Positions 8,019-16,118 of a stretch of 54,864 nt of DNA are shown here, piece after piece. Positions within the stretch are counted from its first letter, which is position 1, and every line of letters begins with the position of its first letter. The notes under the pieces are model-generated. The model ran no database searches, had not been told where the DNA came from, and saw only the letters and a program-made list of their open reading frames with translations. Position numbers and translations under genes: made by a program. The DNA is from Anaerophilus nitritigenes. Its GTDB lineage: Bacteria; Bacillota; Clostridia; Peptostreptococcales; Thermotaleaceae. The stretch covers positions 1 through 54,864 of the forward strand of contig NZ_RYYS01000016.1 of the NCBI RefSeq assembly GCF_004138215.1, in the 5' to 3' direction.

Positions 8019-9705
8019 AAAAAAGAAAGCATTGAGCATCTTTTTTAATGCCATAAATAAGACAAAAGATCATATATCAACTATTAGAACAAAAAGGTAT
8101 TTAAAAGATCTTAAAGATAAAACATGGAATGATATAGCAGTAGTTGATATAGTAAAATTTACTAAGCAACTAGAGGACCTATTTAAGAAACACCAAAATG
8201 CTTATATAAAGCTTTTTAATACCAAAAAGGTAATATACATTAAAGAAGATAAAAAAAACATTAAAAAAGGCAAATACAGAGCTGAGGACTATCTTGATGA
8301 AAGATTTAATCATGTTGTAGTAGATGATATTAAAGATGAATTGATAGAACTTGAAAAAGACTTTCAAAATGAATTAGAAAAGACTTATGATGATTTAATC
8401 GTTGCAGGGACTATTCCTGCTGCAGTTGAAACAGTACTAAGTTCTATGGGAATGAAATTTGATTTTAATGAGTTTGATCTTGCAACTAGAGATTATCTTA
8501 AAAATAAAAAAATTCATTGGGCCAAGCAAGTAAAAGAGTCCACAGAAAATGAAATAAAAAGAATATTAGTGGATGGCTTTGAAGCAGGGACAAGTACTTA
8601 TGATATTGCTAGGGATATACAACGGTCTACAGAGTTTGGATATGACAGAGCAGAAGCGATAGCGAGGACTGAAATAATAGCTTCATGTAACAATGCAGAT
8701 CTAATGGCATGGAGTAAAAATCCAGATATCATAGGCAAGGAGTGGAGTGCTACTGGAGACCGTAGAACTCGACCTACTCATCAATCAGCGAATGGACAAA
8801 AGAGAAAACTAGAAGAACCATTTATAGTGGGCATGTCAAGGTTGATGCATCCAGGAGATGGATCACTAGGAGCAAATGCAAAAGAAATAGTGAAGTGTAG
8901 ATGTACTATGTTTCCTATTTTTAAAGGAGAAAGCACTAAAAGTAATACTCCTTATGACGATAAAGATGTAGGAAAGTCTAACTGGCTAAGAAGACAAGAT
9001 AGAGATTTTAGAGAAAATTATCTAGGTGGAAAGACCAAAAGACAGTTATTTGATGCACATTTATTAAAAGAACAAGACTTTACAAAAAAGTATAGAGAGA
9101 TTGATACAAAGGATATTCTATTTATAAATAATGATTGTATGGAACATTCAACAAGAGGAAGAACCAAAGGAACAGCACAGGAAAAAGATTTTGCAGATTT
9201 TACAAATCCTAAAAACCCACTTCAGGGTGGCGGGAAGATGAAAAAAGGTGGACATTCTCAAAAAAATATAGAATATCTGGATAAACTGAGAAAAAAATAT
9301 GAGGAAATGTATAAAGATATTTTAGAGAATGGTTCTAGAAGCAAAAAAATAGATGTTCAAAAGCTTCTAGACAATTATACTTACGAATATAAAACATATA
9401 GTAATGGTGTAAGAGTGGGAAATGTATTAGGACATAAAGAAAAAGCAAAAAAGAAAAATAATGGTCAAACATGGTTCCCTAAAGAGTGGGATGATGATAA
9501 AATAAAAGTAGCAGGAATGTATGTGGCAAATATTAAGGATAAGAATCAATTTTGGAATTCTAATAATGGGGCATATAAACATGCTGTGTTCAATGATGTT
9601 GAAGTAGCAATTTTTCAAAATAAAGAAACGGGTGAAATTGAAACTATATTCCCAAGCAAGGTTCAAAGCCATTTAGAAAAGAAAGGAGACAAATTATATG
9701 ATTGA
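8011..9705 (+). CDS. Mu-F/SPP1-gp7-like head morphogenesis protein fused to EndoU nuclease domain
   Basis: About 564 residues from the ATG at 8011 (ataggtg upstream; the in-frame GTG at 7999 and ATG at 8005 are less well spaced). The first part is a helical minor head protein with a Phage Mu F-type domain (AEAIARTEII, WSATGDRRTRPTHQSANG, NAKEIVKCRCT). The C-terminal roughly 150 residues look like a bacterial EndoU ribonuclease domain: KKGGHSQ (H415), NVLGHKEK (H475), GQTWFPKEW (486-494) and GEIETIFP near the end. This gives a virion head protein with a toxin tail, as in polyvalent or effector-carrying phage head proteins. The next gene overlaps by 8 bases and is the likely immunity gene. Head assignment is strong; the EndoU call is by motif. 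Confidence 0.82.
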   Translation: MNKKKKALSIFFNAINKTKDHISTIRTKRYLKDLKDKTWNDIAVVDIVKFTKQLEDLFKKHQNAYIKLFNTKKVIYIKEDKKNIKKGKYRAEDYLDERFNHVVVDDIKDELIELEKDFQNELEKTYDDLIVAGTIPAAVETVLSSMGMKFDFNEFDLATRDYLKNKKIHWAKQVKESTENEIKRILVDGFEAGTSTYDIARDIQRSTEFGYDRAEAIARTEIIASCNNADLMAWSKNPDIIGKEWSATGDRRTRPTHQSANGQKRKLEEPFIVGMSRLMHPGDGSLGANAKEIVKCRCTMFPIFKGESTKSNTPYDDKDVGKSNWLRRQDRDFRENYLGGKTKRQLFDAHLLKEQDFTKKYREIDTKDILFINNDCMEHSTRGRTKGTAQEKDFADFTNPKNPLQGGGKMKKGGHSQKNIEYLDKLRKKYEEMYKDILENGSRSKKIDVQKLLDNYTYEYKTYSNGVRVGNVLGHKEKAKKKNNGQTWFPKEWDDDKIKVAGMYVANIKDKNQFWNSNNGAYKHAVFNDVEVAIFQNKETGEIETIFPSKVQSHLEKKGDKLYD

Positions 9706-10030
9706 TTTTCAAAAAATAAAAGATGATCTGAATGACATAATTAGTACCCCTCGTGAAAGTCTTGCATTTATGGATAAGAGAGATAAACTTGTGGAGTTTT
9801 TTGGTAGAAACGAAGAAGAAACACTTGAGTTTATAGAGAACAACATAGATAAGTTTACATCCAAAGAACTAGAAGAATTTGCAGATAATCTAGAAGATAT
9901 ATTTTTGAAATTTTATACTAAGACCTTTGCAGAGAGAATGAGAAAAGTAGCTGATAAAATAAAAGATGAAGATGTAAATGAAGCAGTAGAACAAATGGAG
10001 ATATTAATTGGTGTTGAAGATGAAGAATAA
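9698..10030 (+). CDS. Putative immunity protein for the EndoU domain
   Basis: A 110-residue acidic, all-helical protein (MIDFQKIKDDLNDIIST...) overlapping the end of the EndoU-bearing head gene by 8 bases, with a strong ribosome binding site (aaaggaga). A terminator follows directly. Small acidic proteins encoded immediately after a nuclease toxin domain are typical immunity proteins; acidity fits masking of an RNA-binding surface. I do not recognise a named immunity family, and a capsid-accessory role is the alternative. Context is the main evidence. Confidence 0.55.
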   Translation: MIDFQKIKDDLNDIISTPRESLAFMDKRDKLVEFFGRNEEETLEFIENNIDKFTSKELEEFADNLEDIFLKFYTKTFAERMRKVADKIKDEDVNEAVEQMEILIGVEDEE

Positions 10031-10031
10031 G

Positions 10032-10067
10032 AAACCTTATACTTTTTAAAATAAGTATGAGGTTTTT
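10032..10067 (+). terminator. Terminator after the immunity-like gene
   Basis: 13-bp stem, 10032-10044 with 10053-10065 (one G-T pair), running into a T-run. It separates the portal/head-toxin/immunity block from the capsid genes. Confidence 0.8.
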
Positions 10068-10088
10068 ATATTTCATAAAAAAACTTTT

Positions 10089-10120
10089 GAATGCAACACA
10101 AACTTACTTTTGTAACATTC
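10089..10120. repeat. Palindrome B, related to 6401-6433
   Basis: gaatgcaacacaa...ttttgtaacattc. It is followed by gttgaaaat (10137-10145), where TTGAAA (10138-10143), a 17-base spacer and TAATAC (10161-10166) could form a promoter for the capsid operon. A long AT-rich hairpin (about 10180-10233) precedes the next ribosome binding site. No gene is seen in 10068-10270. Confidence 0.5.
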
Positions 10121-10270
10121 AATAATGAACAGAGCTGTTGAAAATGCTATATATGTAAATTAATACAATGAAAATGCATAAATAAAACATAAAAAATCGT
10201 GTAAAACTAGTATTTTTTATGAATAATATGCATTTTTTTATGTTTAAAATTTAGAAAGGAGGAAGTAAAA

Positions 10271-11521
10271 ATGAAGTTAAGGGAAATAGTGGATGCTAAG
10301 ATTACACATGTATCTTTTGTTAAAAAAGGAGCAAATGGAAAAGACTTTCTTATCATGAAGTCAGATGATCAGGAGCCAACACTAGAAAAGGAAACTCCTA
10401 TACTAAAAGTACAGGATGATAAAAAATTGGTGACTGGAATAGTCTATGAACCAGATACTGTAGATTCTCAAAATGAATTCATGAAAGCAGATGCAATAGA
10501 AAAAGCTGCTCATAAATTTATGGAGGACTATAGAAATATTGATAAGAATCATACTTTCAATAATGAGAATGTTTCTGTAGTTGAATCCTTTGTAACAAAA
10601 GGAGATACAAAGATAGGAGATACTTCAATTAAAAAAGGTACGTGGGTTATGACTACTAAAGTAAATGATGACAAGCTTTGGGAAGATGTAAAAAAAGGAA
10701 ACATAAAAGGATATAGTATGGGTGGTGTAGGAAAGAAGATAGAGCATAACCAGGAACCAGCAAAAGTAAAAAAATCAAATGAAGAAAACCCTGAATCAGA
10801 AGAGATGAAGGGCTTTTTTAATGTCTTGAAATCTTTTTTTGCTGGTGATTCTATTCAAAAGGAAAACAAAACAACAGTATCCTTTGCAGACAGAATGGCT
10901 GTAAATGATGTAACAGAAGGGATGTGGAGAGTAAATGATACCTTAAGATCAACTATGAGAGATATTTTAAATTCACAAGATATCAAAGAAAAACAGCCTG
11001 CATTAAATAAAGCAATAGATGAGTTTGGAATATATATGAAAAATAAAATTAAAAATGTTGGAACTCAAATTACAAAAGCAGATGAGGACTTTTTTGGAGA
11101 GCCTGTAGAGAAAGCAGGAAAAAAGATATCTGCGAGTAGGATGACAAGTATTAAAAATGCTATTACATCATTACAAAATCTAGTACAAGAAGTTGAAGAA
11201 AATGAAGATACAGAAAATAGTGAGGAGGAAGATGAAGTGAAAAAAGAAGATATAGCAAGTATTATCAAGGAAGCGATGACACCAATAAATGAGAGGTTAG
11301 ATAAAATTGAAAAAGGAGAATCTAGTACATCACAACAAGTTGATGGAGTAGAGAATGACAAGATCACCAAAGAAGATTTAACAGAGGTCATCAAGGAAGC
11401 GATGGTGTCTATTGAAAGTAGACTTGAGAAAGTAGAAAAGACTAGAGGAATTTCAAAACAAATAGATGAAGTAGATACTGTTCAAAAATCAAACTCAGTA
11501 TTTTCAGGGATACAAATATAA
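10271..11521 (+). CDS. XkdF-type prohead protease / scaffold
   Basis: A 416-residue protein with an N-terminal XkdF-like domain (KITHVSFVKKGANGKDF, TGIVYEPDTVDSQNEFM, GNIKGYSMGGVGK; about 1-160), the putative prohead serine protease class. A charged helical C-terminal part resembles a scaffold. The last 90 residues contain two copies of a 42-residue unit (DIASIIKEAM...DKIEKGE and DLTEVIKEAM...EKVEKTR). The DNA is 15 of 15 identical at 11264-11278 and 11390-11404, indicating a recent internal duplication. It lies just before major capsid, as expected. Start follows aaaggagg. Confidence 0.82.
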   Translation: MKLREIVDAKITHVSFVKKGANGKDFLIMKSDDQEPTLEKETPILKVQDDKKLVTGIVYEPDTVDSQNEFMKADAIEKAAHKFMEDYRNIDKNHTFNNENVSVVESFVTKGDTKIGDTSIKKGTWVMTTKVNDDKLWEDVKKGNIKGYSMGGVGKKIEHNQEPAKVKKSNEENPESEEMKGFFNVLKSFFAGDSIQKENKTTVSFADRMAVNDVTEGMWRVNDTLRSTMRDILNSQDIKEKQPALNKAIDEFGIYMKNKIKNVGTQITKADEDFFGEPVEKAGKKISASRMTSIKNAITSLQNLVQEVEENEDTENSEEEDEVKKEDIASIIKEAMTPINERLDKIEKGESSTSQQVDGVENDKITKEDLTEVIKEAMVSIESRLEKVEKTRGISKQIDEVDTVQKSNSVFSGIQI

Positions 11522-11539
11522 TTTGTAGGAGGAGATAAT

Positions 11540-12493
11540 ATGACAATTACGAATACAGAAATCATTAAAAAGGCAGGAATTCACACACAAGGGAATTATG
11601 GAGCTAGTGGACTCTTAAATCCAGCACAATCAGAGAAATTTATAGATATGATTATGGATAGTTCAGAGTTTTTAAAGAAGCTAAGATATGAAAAAAAGGA
11701 TCGTATTAGTGGAACTATTTCTAAATTAGGAGTAGGAAGTAGATTACTTAGAGGAAAAGCAGAAGGGAAAGATACTATTTCAGGGAATGAAGTTATTCCT
11801 GTTATTGGTGATGTTCCATATCAAGTAGAAAAAATGAAATTAGGTACTTTTATGACAGAAGATTGGCTGGAAGAAAATATAGAGAGAGAAAATTTTGAGG
11901 ATCATTTTATGGGGAAAATAGCTAGTCAAATTCAAGTAGATCTCTTAGATTTAGCATTTAACGGAGATGAAGATACATCAAGTAGTGATCTTGATTATGA
12001 GTTTTTAAAATTAAATGATGGATATATTAAGCAAATCAAGAAAAAAGGGCATGTGGTAGATGGAGCCACAATTAATGGAGGAAAATTTGGGAAGAAATAT
12101 TTTTATTCGTTAAGAAGAGCTGTTCCTAAAAAATATAGAAATCCTAAATTTCGTTGGATATGTTCAGATGATACTTATACAGATCTTTCTGAGTATCTAA
12201 GTGAAAGACCTACAGCCCTAGGAGATATTGCTATTACAAAAGGAGAAAGAATTGAAATACTGGGGACAGGATTTGAGACAGTACCAAATATGCCAGATGA
12301 TGTAATTCTTTATGCAGAGCCAGAAAATCTAGTAATTGTATATACAAAGGATATTAAACATAGAAAGACTACAGAAGGTAAAGAAGCTGTTTATGAAGAT
12401 AAAAGATTTTATGCAACACATCTAGGAGCAGATTTTGTAATAACAGAGATAGATGCCACAGGTATTTTAATTAATAGAGGACCCTTAGCATAG
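11540..12493 (+). CDS. Major capsid protein (XkdG-like)
   Basis: A 317-residue major capsid protein of the HK97 fold, XkdG-like group. It starts NTEIIKKAGIHTQGNYGASGLLNPAQSEKFIDMIMDSS, with the typical FMTEDWLEENIERENFEDHFM and ITEIDATGILINRGPLA end. It forms the icosahedral shell and is probably cut or matured with the XkdF-type protein upstream. It is 18 bases downstream of that gene, with ggaggagat before the ATG. Confidence 0.88.
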   Translation: MTITNTEIIKKAGIHTQGNYGASGLLNPAQSEKFIDMIMDSSEFLKKLRYEKKDRISGTISKLGVGSRLLRGKAEGKDTISGNEVIPVIGDVPYQVEKMKLGTFMTEDWLEENIERENFEDHFMGKIASQIQVDLLDLAFNGDEDTSSSDLDYEFLKLNDGYIKQIKKKGHVVDGATINGGKFGKKYFYSLRRAVPKKYRNPKFRWICSDDTYTDLSEYLSERPTALGDIAITKGERIEILGTGFETVPNMPDDVILYAEPENLVIVYTKDIKHRKTTEGKEAVYEDKRFYATHLGADFVITEIDATGILINRGPLA

Positions 12494-12506
12494 GAGGAAT
12501 AAAAAA

Positions 12507-12743
12507 ATGGCTGCTAAAAGCAAAGAAAAGATTGTAAGGTATATAGGAGAGAGTTATTCTTATACAGTAGGGGATGTTCGATTTACTAAAAAGAACAAAG
12601 TAAAGGAAATGGATGCAGATCTAGCATCTATTGTTTTAAAATATGGCTGTTTTGAGGAAGTGAAAGAAAATGAACAACCATCAAGCACTAAGAAAGGCGG
12701 AGGAACTTCAGAAGAAACTGGAGCTTCAGCTACCGAAGAATAA
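12507..12743 (+). CDS. Small protein after major capsid
   Basis: 78 residues with a basic start and an acidic Ser/Thr/Gly-rich tail (SSTKKGGGTSEETGASATEE). A core of about 50 residues (RYIGESYSYTVGDVRFTKKNKVKEMDADLASIVLKYG) resembles the short domain found in small phage proteins beside capsid genes. The likely place is head-tail joining or head decoration; it is not recognised as a named family. It begins 14 bases after the capsid gene with an excellent ribosome binding site. Confidence 0.6.
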   Translation: MAAKSKEKIVRYIGESYSYTVGDVRFTKKNKVKEMDADLASIVLKYGCFEEVKENEQPSSTKKGGGTSEETGASATEE

Positions 12744-12750
12744 AGAAGAT

Positions 12751-12816
12751 ATGTCTATGTCATCCCTATGGAATAAATGTCATCCTAAAATGAAAATAGA
12801 AAAAGATGGTGATTAA
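12751..12816 (+). CDS. Possible 21-codon leader ORF
   Basis: ATG at 12751 opens a 21-residue ORF (MSMSSLWNKCHPKMKIEKDG...) that stops one base before the ATG of the connector gene. It may simply couple translation across the gap. The ribosome binding site is weak (agaaga), so this is doubtful as a real gene. Confidence 0.25.
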   Translation: MSMSSLWNKCHPKMKIEKDGD

Positions 12817-12817
12817 G

Positions 12818-13408
12818 ATGTATGTCTCTTATGATGAAGTGAAAAAGAGAAATATTAAGATATTAGAAAGTCTACCAAAAGAACACATTGAGGACAGACT
12901 TTCTTCTATTTCAAAGATGGTTGATGAATATTGTAACACAAAATTCAAACCTACTATAGATACTTATAAAACTGATTTAAGAGAAAAGATAATAGTTAGA
13001 AAAAGACCATTATTACAAGTAGATAGTTTACGTATTAATGATGAAATCATTATAGAGGATCAAGATTTTTATGTAGAAAAAGATTCAAATTTAATTGAAA
13101 TAGATGAGCCTATTAACTATAAACGAAGAAGAAAGAATGTAAAAATTGAATATCAATATGGCTATGATGAGGTGCCAGAGACGGTCAAGGATGTAATAAT
13201 AGAACTACTTATATTAGAAGAAAGCGAAAAAGATATGACAGGTAATATGAAGTCACAGTCTTGGGAGGATTACTCATATACTAGAGAGGATTCGGACAAG
13301 TTAAAAACAAAAGAAGATATTTTATCTAGGCTTTTAATATATCAAGAAGATAGAGAAATATCTATTATGTATAAAGAAAATAATAAGATTCATGCTTGTC
13401 TATTATAA
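12818..13408 (+). CDS. Head-tail connector protein
   Basis: About 196 residues. It starts MYVSYDEVKKRNIKILESLPKEHIEDRLSSISKMVDEYCNTKF, the helical opening of gp6/gp15-like head-completion (connector) proteins, followed by RPLLQVDSLRINDEII and the YQYGYDEVPETVKDVIIEL segment that is typical of the family. It docks under the portal. ATG at 12818 is preferred over ATG at 12806 because ggtgat lies between them. Position between capsid and tail genes supports the call. Confidence 0.75.
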   Translation: MYVSYDEVKKRNIKILESLPKEHIEDRLSSISKMVDEYCNTKFKPTIDTYKTDLREKIIVRKRPLLQVDSLRINDEIIIEDQDFYVEKDSNLIEIDEPINYKRRRKNVKIEYQYGYDEVPETVKDVIIELLILEESEKDMTGNMKSQSWEDYSYTREDSDKLKTKEDILSRLLIYQEDREISIMYKENNKIHACLL

Positions 13409-13420
13409 GGATGTGAGAAG

Positions 13421-13729
13421 ATGCCTTTTGGGTTTATAGATGGACTTATGGACAAGGTCAACATATACAAATTGAATAGAACTTTTTCAAATAGAACATC
13501 AAAAAATAAAATGGCTAATAGTGAAGTCCCTGATATGAAAAATGTTCCTTGTAGGATAATTAAAAATGAAAAAATTCTTTTTGAGAAAGAAATAGACTTA
13601 GTAAATGGTGATGTAATTGAAGAGATAAACACAGGTGAGAAATTTACCATTACAGATGATGGATATATAGTGCGAGGCATGAATACATTTCATCATACAA
13701 AGTACACTATTGAAAAGAAAAGGATTTAA
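13421..13729 (+). CDS. Head-closure / head-tail adaptor protein
   Basis: A 102-residue beta-rich protein (DKVNIYKLNRTFSNRTSKNKM...CRIIKNEKILFEKEIDLVNGDVIEEINTGEKFTI). Size, fold impression and position between the connector and the HK97 gp10-like gene fit a head-closure (stopper) protein of the SPP1 gp16 or DUF3599/XkdH group. The family call is by context as much as by sequence. Ribosome binding site aaggatgtga. Confidence 0.6.
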   Translation: MPFGFIDGLMDKVNIYKLNRTFSNRTSKNKMANSEVPDMKNVPCRIIKNEKILFEKEIDLVNGDVIEEINTGEKFTITDDGYIVRGMNTFHHTKYTIEKKRI

Positions 13730-13732
13730 AAT

Positions 13733-14263
13733 ATGGATGATAGAATCAGTATAGAGATTGATATAGATACTTTAAGAAGGCTAGAAGAAAGATATGGACA
13801 AAGACAGATTGAAGGAGCAAAGAGAATCATAGAAAAATACACAAACATTGTGTCTAGAGAGGCAAAACAAATTATAAATGATTATGGCTATCGTGATACG
13901 GGAAGGCTGATCAATTCAATTAAGCCTTCTCTTTTAGTGTATACAAATAAAATTCAAGGTTGGGTAAAAGCAGGAACAAAGTACGCACGTTTCATACATG
14001 AAGGAGCAGAACATGAAGGGGATGATATAGTGAAACATTTTGTTCCCTTTAGAGTTGCTCCTACTCTGCTTCAATGGGCTTTAAGACATGATGTAATTAT
14101 CAAGGTAGATGGAGTGTATAGAATGTTTGATACAGGAGCTTATGTGGATCCTGCAAAAGGGGGGCTTAGGGTAACAGTAGCACCAACTAAATTCTTTAGT
14201 AAGCCTTATGAAGAAAACAAAGAAAAATTCTTACAAGAAATGAGGCAACTAATCAATGATTAA
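13733..14263 (+). CDS. HK97 gp10-like neck/tail component
   Basis: 176 residues. The features AKQIINDYGYRDTGRLINSIKPSL, GWVKAGTKYARFIHEGAEH and FVPFRVAPTLLQWA match the HK97 gp10 / XkdI-type tail-completion family (GxxYAxxxHxG). It probably works at the neck in tail attachment. It starts three bases after the preceding gene and overlaps the next by 8 bases, so the neck genes are translationally linked. Confidence 0.82.
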   Translation: MDDRISIEIDIDTLRRLEERYGQRQIEGAKRIIEKYTNIVSREAKQIINDYGYRDTGRLINSIKPSLLVYTNKIQGWVKAGTKYARFIHEGAEHEGDDIVKHFVPFRVAPTLLQWALRHDVIIKVDGVYRMFDTGAYVDPAKGGLRVTVAPTKFFSKPYEENKEKFLQEMRQLIND

Positions 14264-14771
14264 GAACTATTTTTATTCAAATAAAATTGCAGATAAGATA
14301 CAAGAAATATTAGATAGAGAAATACCTGGAGATGCTGCAAAAAATATTAATACAGGGGACTTCGGTATACTTCCACCACCAGAAGAATTAGAGAAGTATC
14401 TACCAGCAATTATTATAAGTATAGAAGAAGTAGACCCTGTCATGGCAAATGAAGCTTTAGAGATACAGTATTATCCATACTATTTTAGTATTTATTATAT
14501 TTATCCATATACTTTTGAATCTTTTAATGACGTGCCATCAGAGGCAAGAAATAATATTGAAAGCATTGCAAATGTATTGATGAATCATAAAACATTAGAA
14601 AATTTTATGATAGAAAAAAGTGAAAAAGAAGTAGGCGGTTTAATTCTTAGTAGCAGCATTACTAAGATTAGTTTTGAGAACATAGAAAATGAATTTTTTA
14701 GAAGTCTAAAGATTCCTGCTAGTATAGGGAAAATAAGTTATGTGATAGGCTTTAGAACCTTTAGAAGATAG
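14256..14771 (+). CDS. Putative tail terminator / completion protein
   Basis: 171 residues (MIKNYFYSNKIADKIQEILDREIPGDAAKNINTGDFG...). Position right after the gp10-like gene and before the major tail protein is that of the tail terminator protein (SPP1 gp17 / XkdJ-like). The central IIISIEEVDPVMANEALEIQYYPYYFSIYYIYPY is beta-rich as expected. No strong motif is available, so synteny carries the assignment. Confidence 0.55.
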   Translation: MIKNYFYSNKIADKIQEILDREIPGDAAKNINTGDFGILPPPEELEKYLPAIIISIEEVDPVMANEALEIQYYPYYFSIYYIYPYTFESFNDVPSEARNNIESIANVLMNHKTLENFMIEKSEKEVGGLILSSSITKISFENIENEFFRSLKIPASIGKISYVIGFRTFRR

Positions 14772-14782
14772 GAGTGATTAAG

Positions 14783-15037
14783 TTGGAAACAAAAAAAATA
14801 ATATTTAAAGGACTATCCCCTAGAGATAGTATTACTTACGAAGATAAAATTTTTAAAAATGGTGCAATTGTAGAAATGCCTATTAATATTGCAGACGCAT
14901 ATATTAAAACAAAACTTGCATATGAAATTTCTGATATGAATGAGGCAAAAAATTTTCAAAAGCTAGAAACAACTTCCATGCAAAAAAGAAAAGCAATTGA
15001 AGAAAAAGCAAAAGCTAAGAAGGGAGAAAATGAGTAA
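14783..15037 (+). CDS. Small phage protein, unknown
   Basis: About 84 residues from a TTG at 14783 (ggagtg 6 bases upstream; an in-frame GTG at 14774 overlaps that signal). The C-terminal third is lysine/alanine-rich (QKRKAIEEKAKAKKGENE). It lies between the tail-terminator-like gene and the major tail protein and overlaps the latter by one base. Comparable small ORFs occur here in other Firmicute siphophages; function is unknown. Confidence 0.5.
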   Translation: METKKIIFKGLSPRDSITYEDKIFKNGAIVEMPINIADAYIKTKLAYEISDMNEAKNFQKLETTSMQKRKAIEEKAKAKKGENE

Positions 15038-15861
15038 TGGGAGAGAGATTATCAGAGAGTATTAATATAGGTGTTGCAGATATGACCTTTCTTCCTGAAG
15101 GAGAAGATATTCCTATTTATCTTGGGCTGACTAAGGGAGGAGTGACTCTTAAATATGAAGCAGAGTATCATACCCTTACATCAGACCAAACAGGGAAAAC
15201 TCCACTAGATGATGTAGGGATAGGGGAAACAGTTACAGTAGAATTTCATCTTTTAGATACATCTTTAGAAAAAATGACAAGTGTTATGCCTACAGCATCT
15301 CCTGAAAAAGAAGGAGATCATGTGAAAGCTGTTACCTTTGGAAGAAGACCAGGATTAAGGCTTACACATCACTCAGGGAAATTAGTAATTCATCCTATAT
15401 CAGCAGGACCAGGGGATTTATCAAAAGATGTAATTATTTACAGAGCAGGGAATAAAGCAGGCTTAGAACTTGCTTACAAGCTAGATGATGAATGGGTGAT
15501 TCCGTGTAAATATACAGGATATTATGATGATTTTAGACCCGAAGGAGATCAATTATTCCGTATAGGTGAAGATATTCAAACAGTAGGAGAAAAAAGAGTG
15601 GTAAAGTTTTGGATTACTCCATCTAATCCAGAATTACAAGTAAGCAAAACAATAGATTTTAAAGCAAATGCTATGTTTGAAGATGGCACTACACAAGATG
15701 TAACAAAAAAGTGCAAGTGGATTAGTGCAGATGAAGAGATAGCAACTATTAGAACAAGTGGAGATAAAGCAGTAGCAAGTGCTATAAAGTCAGGAACAGT
15801 GGTTATAAGAGCTGAGTATGTTGGCTATTCAAATTCAACTACATTAGTAGTGGAGAATTAA
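15037..15861 (+). CDS. Major tail protein with C-terminal Ig-like (BIg2) domain
   Basis: 274 residues. Residues 1-195 form the tail-tube body, including GVADMTFLPEGEDIPIYLGLTKGGV. The last 80 residues form a BIg2-type Ig-like domain: TIDFKANAMFEDGTTQDVTKKCKWISADEEIATI and ASAIKSGTVVIRAEYVG follow the usual pattern. Such domains project from the tail tube and can bind cell-surface sugars. Identity as major tail protein rests on position before the tail chaperones and tape measure, plus the Ig decoration. ATG overlaps the previous stop. Confidence 0.8.
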   Translation: MGERLSESINIGVADMTFLPEGEDIPIYLGLTKGGVTLKYEAEYHTLTSDQTGKTPLDDVGIGETVTVEFHLLDTSLEKMTSVMPTASPEKEGDHVKAVTFGRRPGLRLTHHSGKLVIHPISAGPGDLSKDVIIYRAGNKAGLELAYKLDDEWVIPCKYTGYYDDFRPEGDQLFRIGEDIQTVGEKRVVKFWITPSNPELQVSKTIDFKANAMFEDGTTQDVTKKCKWISADEEIATIRTSGDKAVASAIKSGTVVIRAEYVGYSNSTTLVVEN

Positions 15862-15863
15862 CG

Positions 15864-16118
15864 ATGAAGTTTGAGAACACGCAAGAATTAGCACAGTTTT
15901 TTTATGAAAATGAGCATACTTTGATGGAAGAATTTAAAAAAAGCAATATTTCTGCCTTTATAGGATTTAGGGCGAGAAGTATTGCTTATTCTATTGTGAA
16001 AAATGTATTGACTACAAAAGATATACAAGCTACAGAATGTCAAATCTATAAACTAGTAGACATGATTACAATGAAAATGGAGTGTGATAAAGATGAAAAG
16101 AACTATTACAATCAATAA
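15864..16118 (+). CDS. Small protein before the tail chaperones
   Basis: 84 residues, helical (MKFENTQELAQFFYENEHTLMEEFKKSNISAFIGFRARSIAYS...). It starts 3 bases after the major tail gene and overlaps the chaperone gene by 26 bases. No family is recognised; a tail assembly role is likely from context only. Confidence 0.55.
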   Translation: MKFENTQELAQFFYENEHTLMEEFKKSNISAFIGFRARSIAYSIVKNVLTTKDIQATECQIYKLVDMITMKMECDKDEKNYYNQ

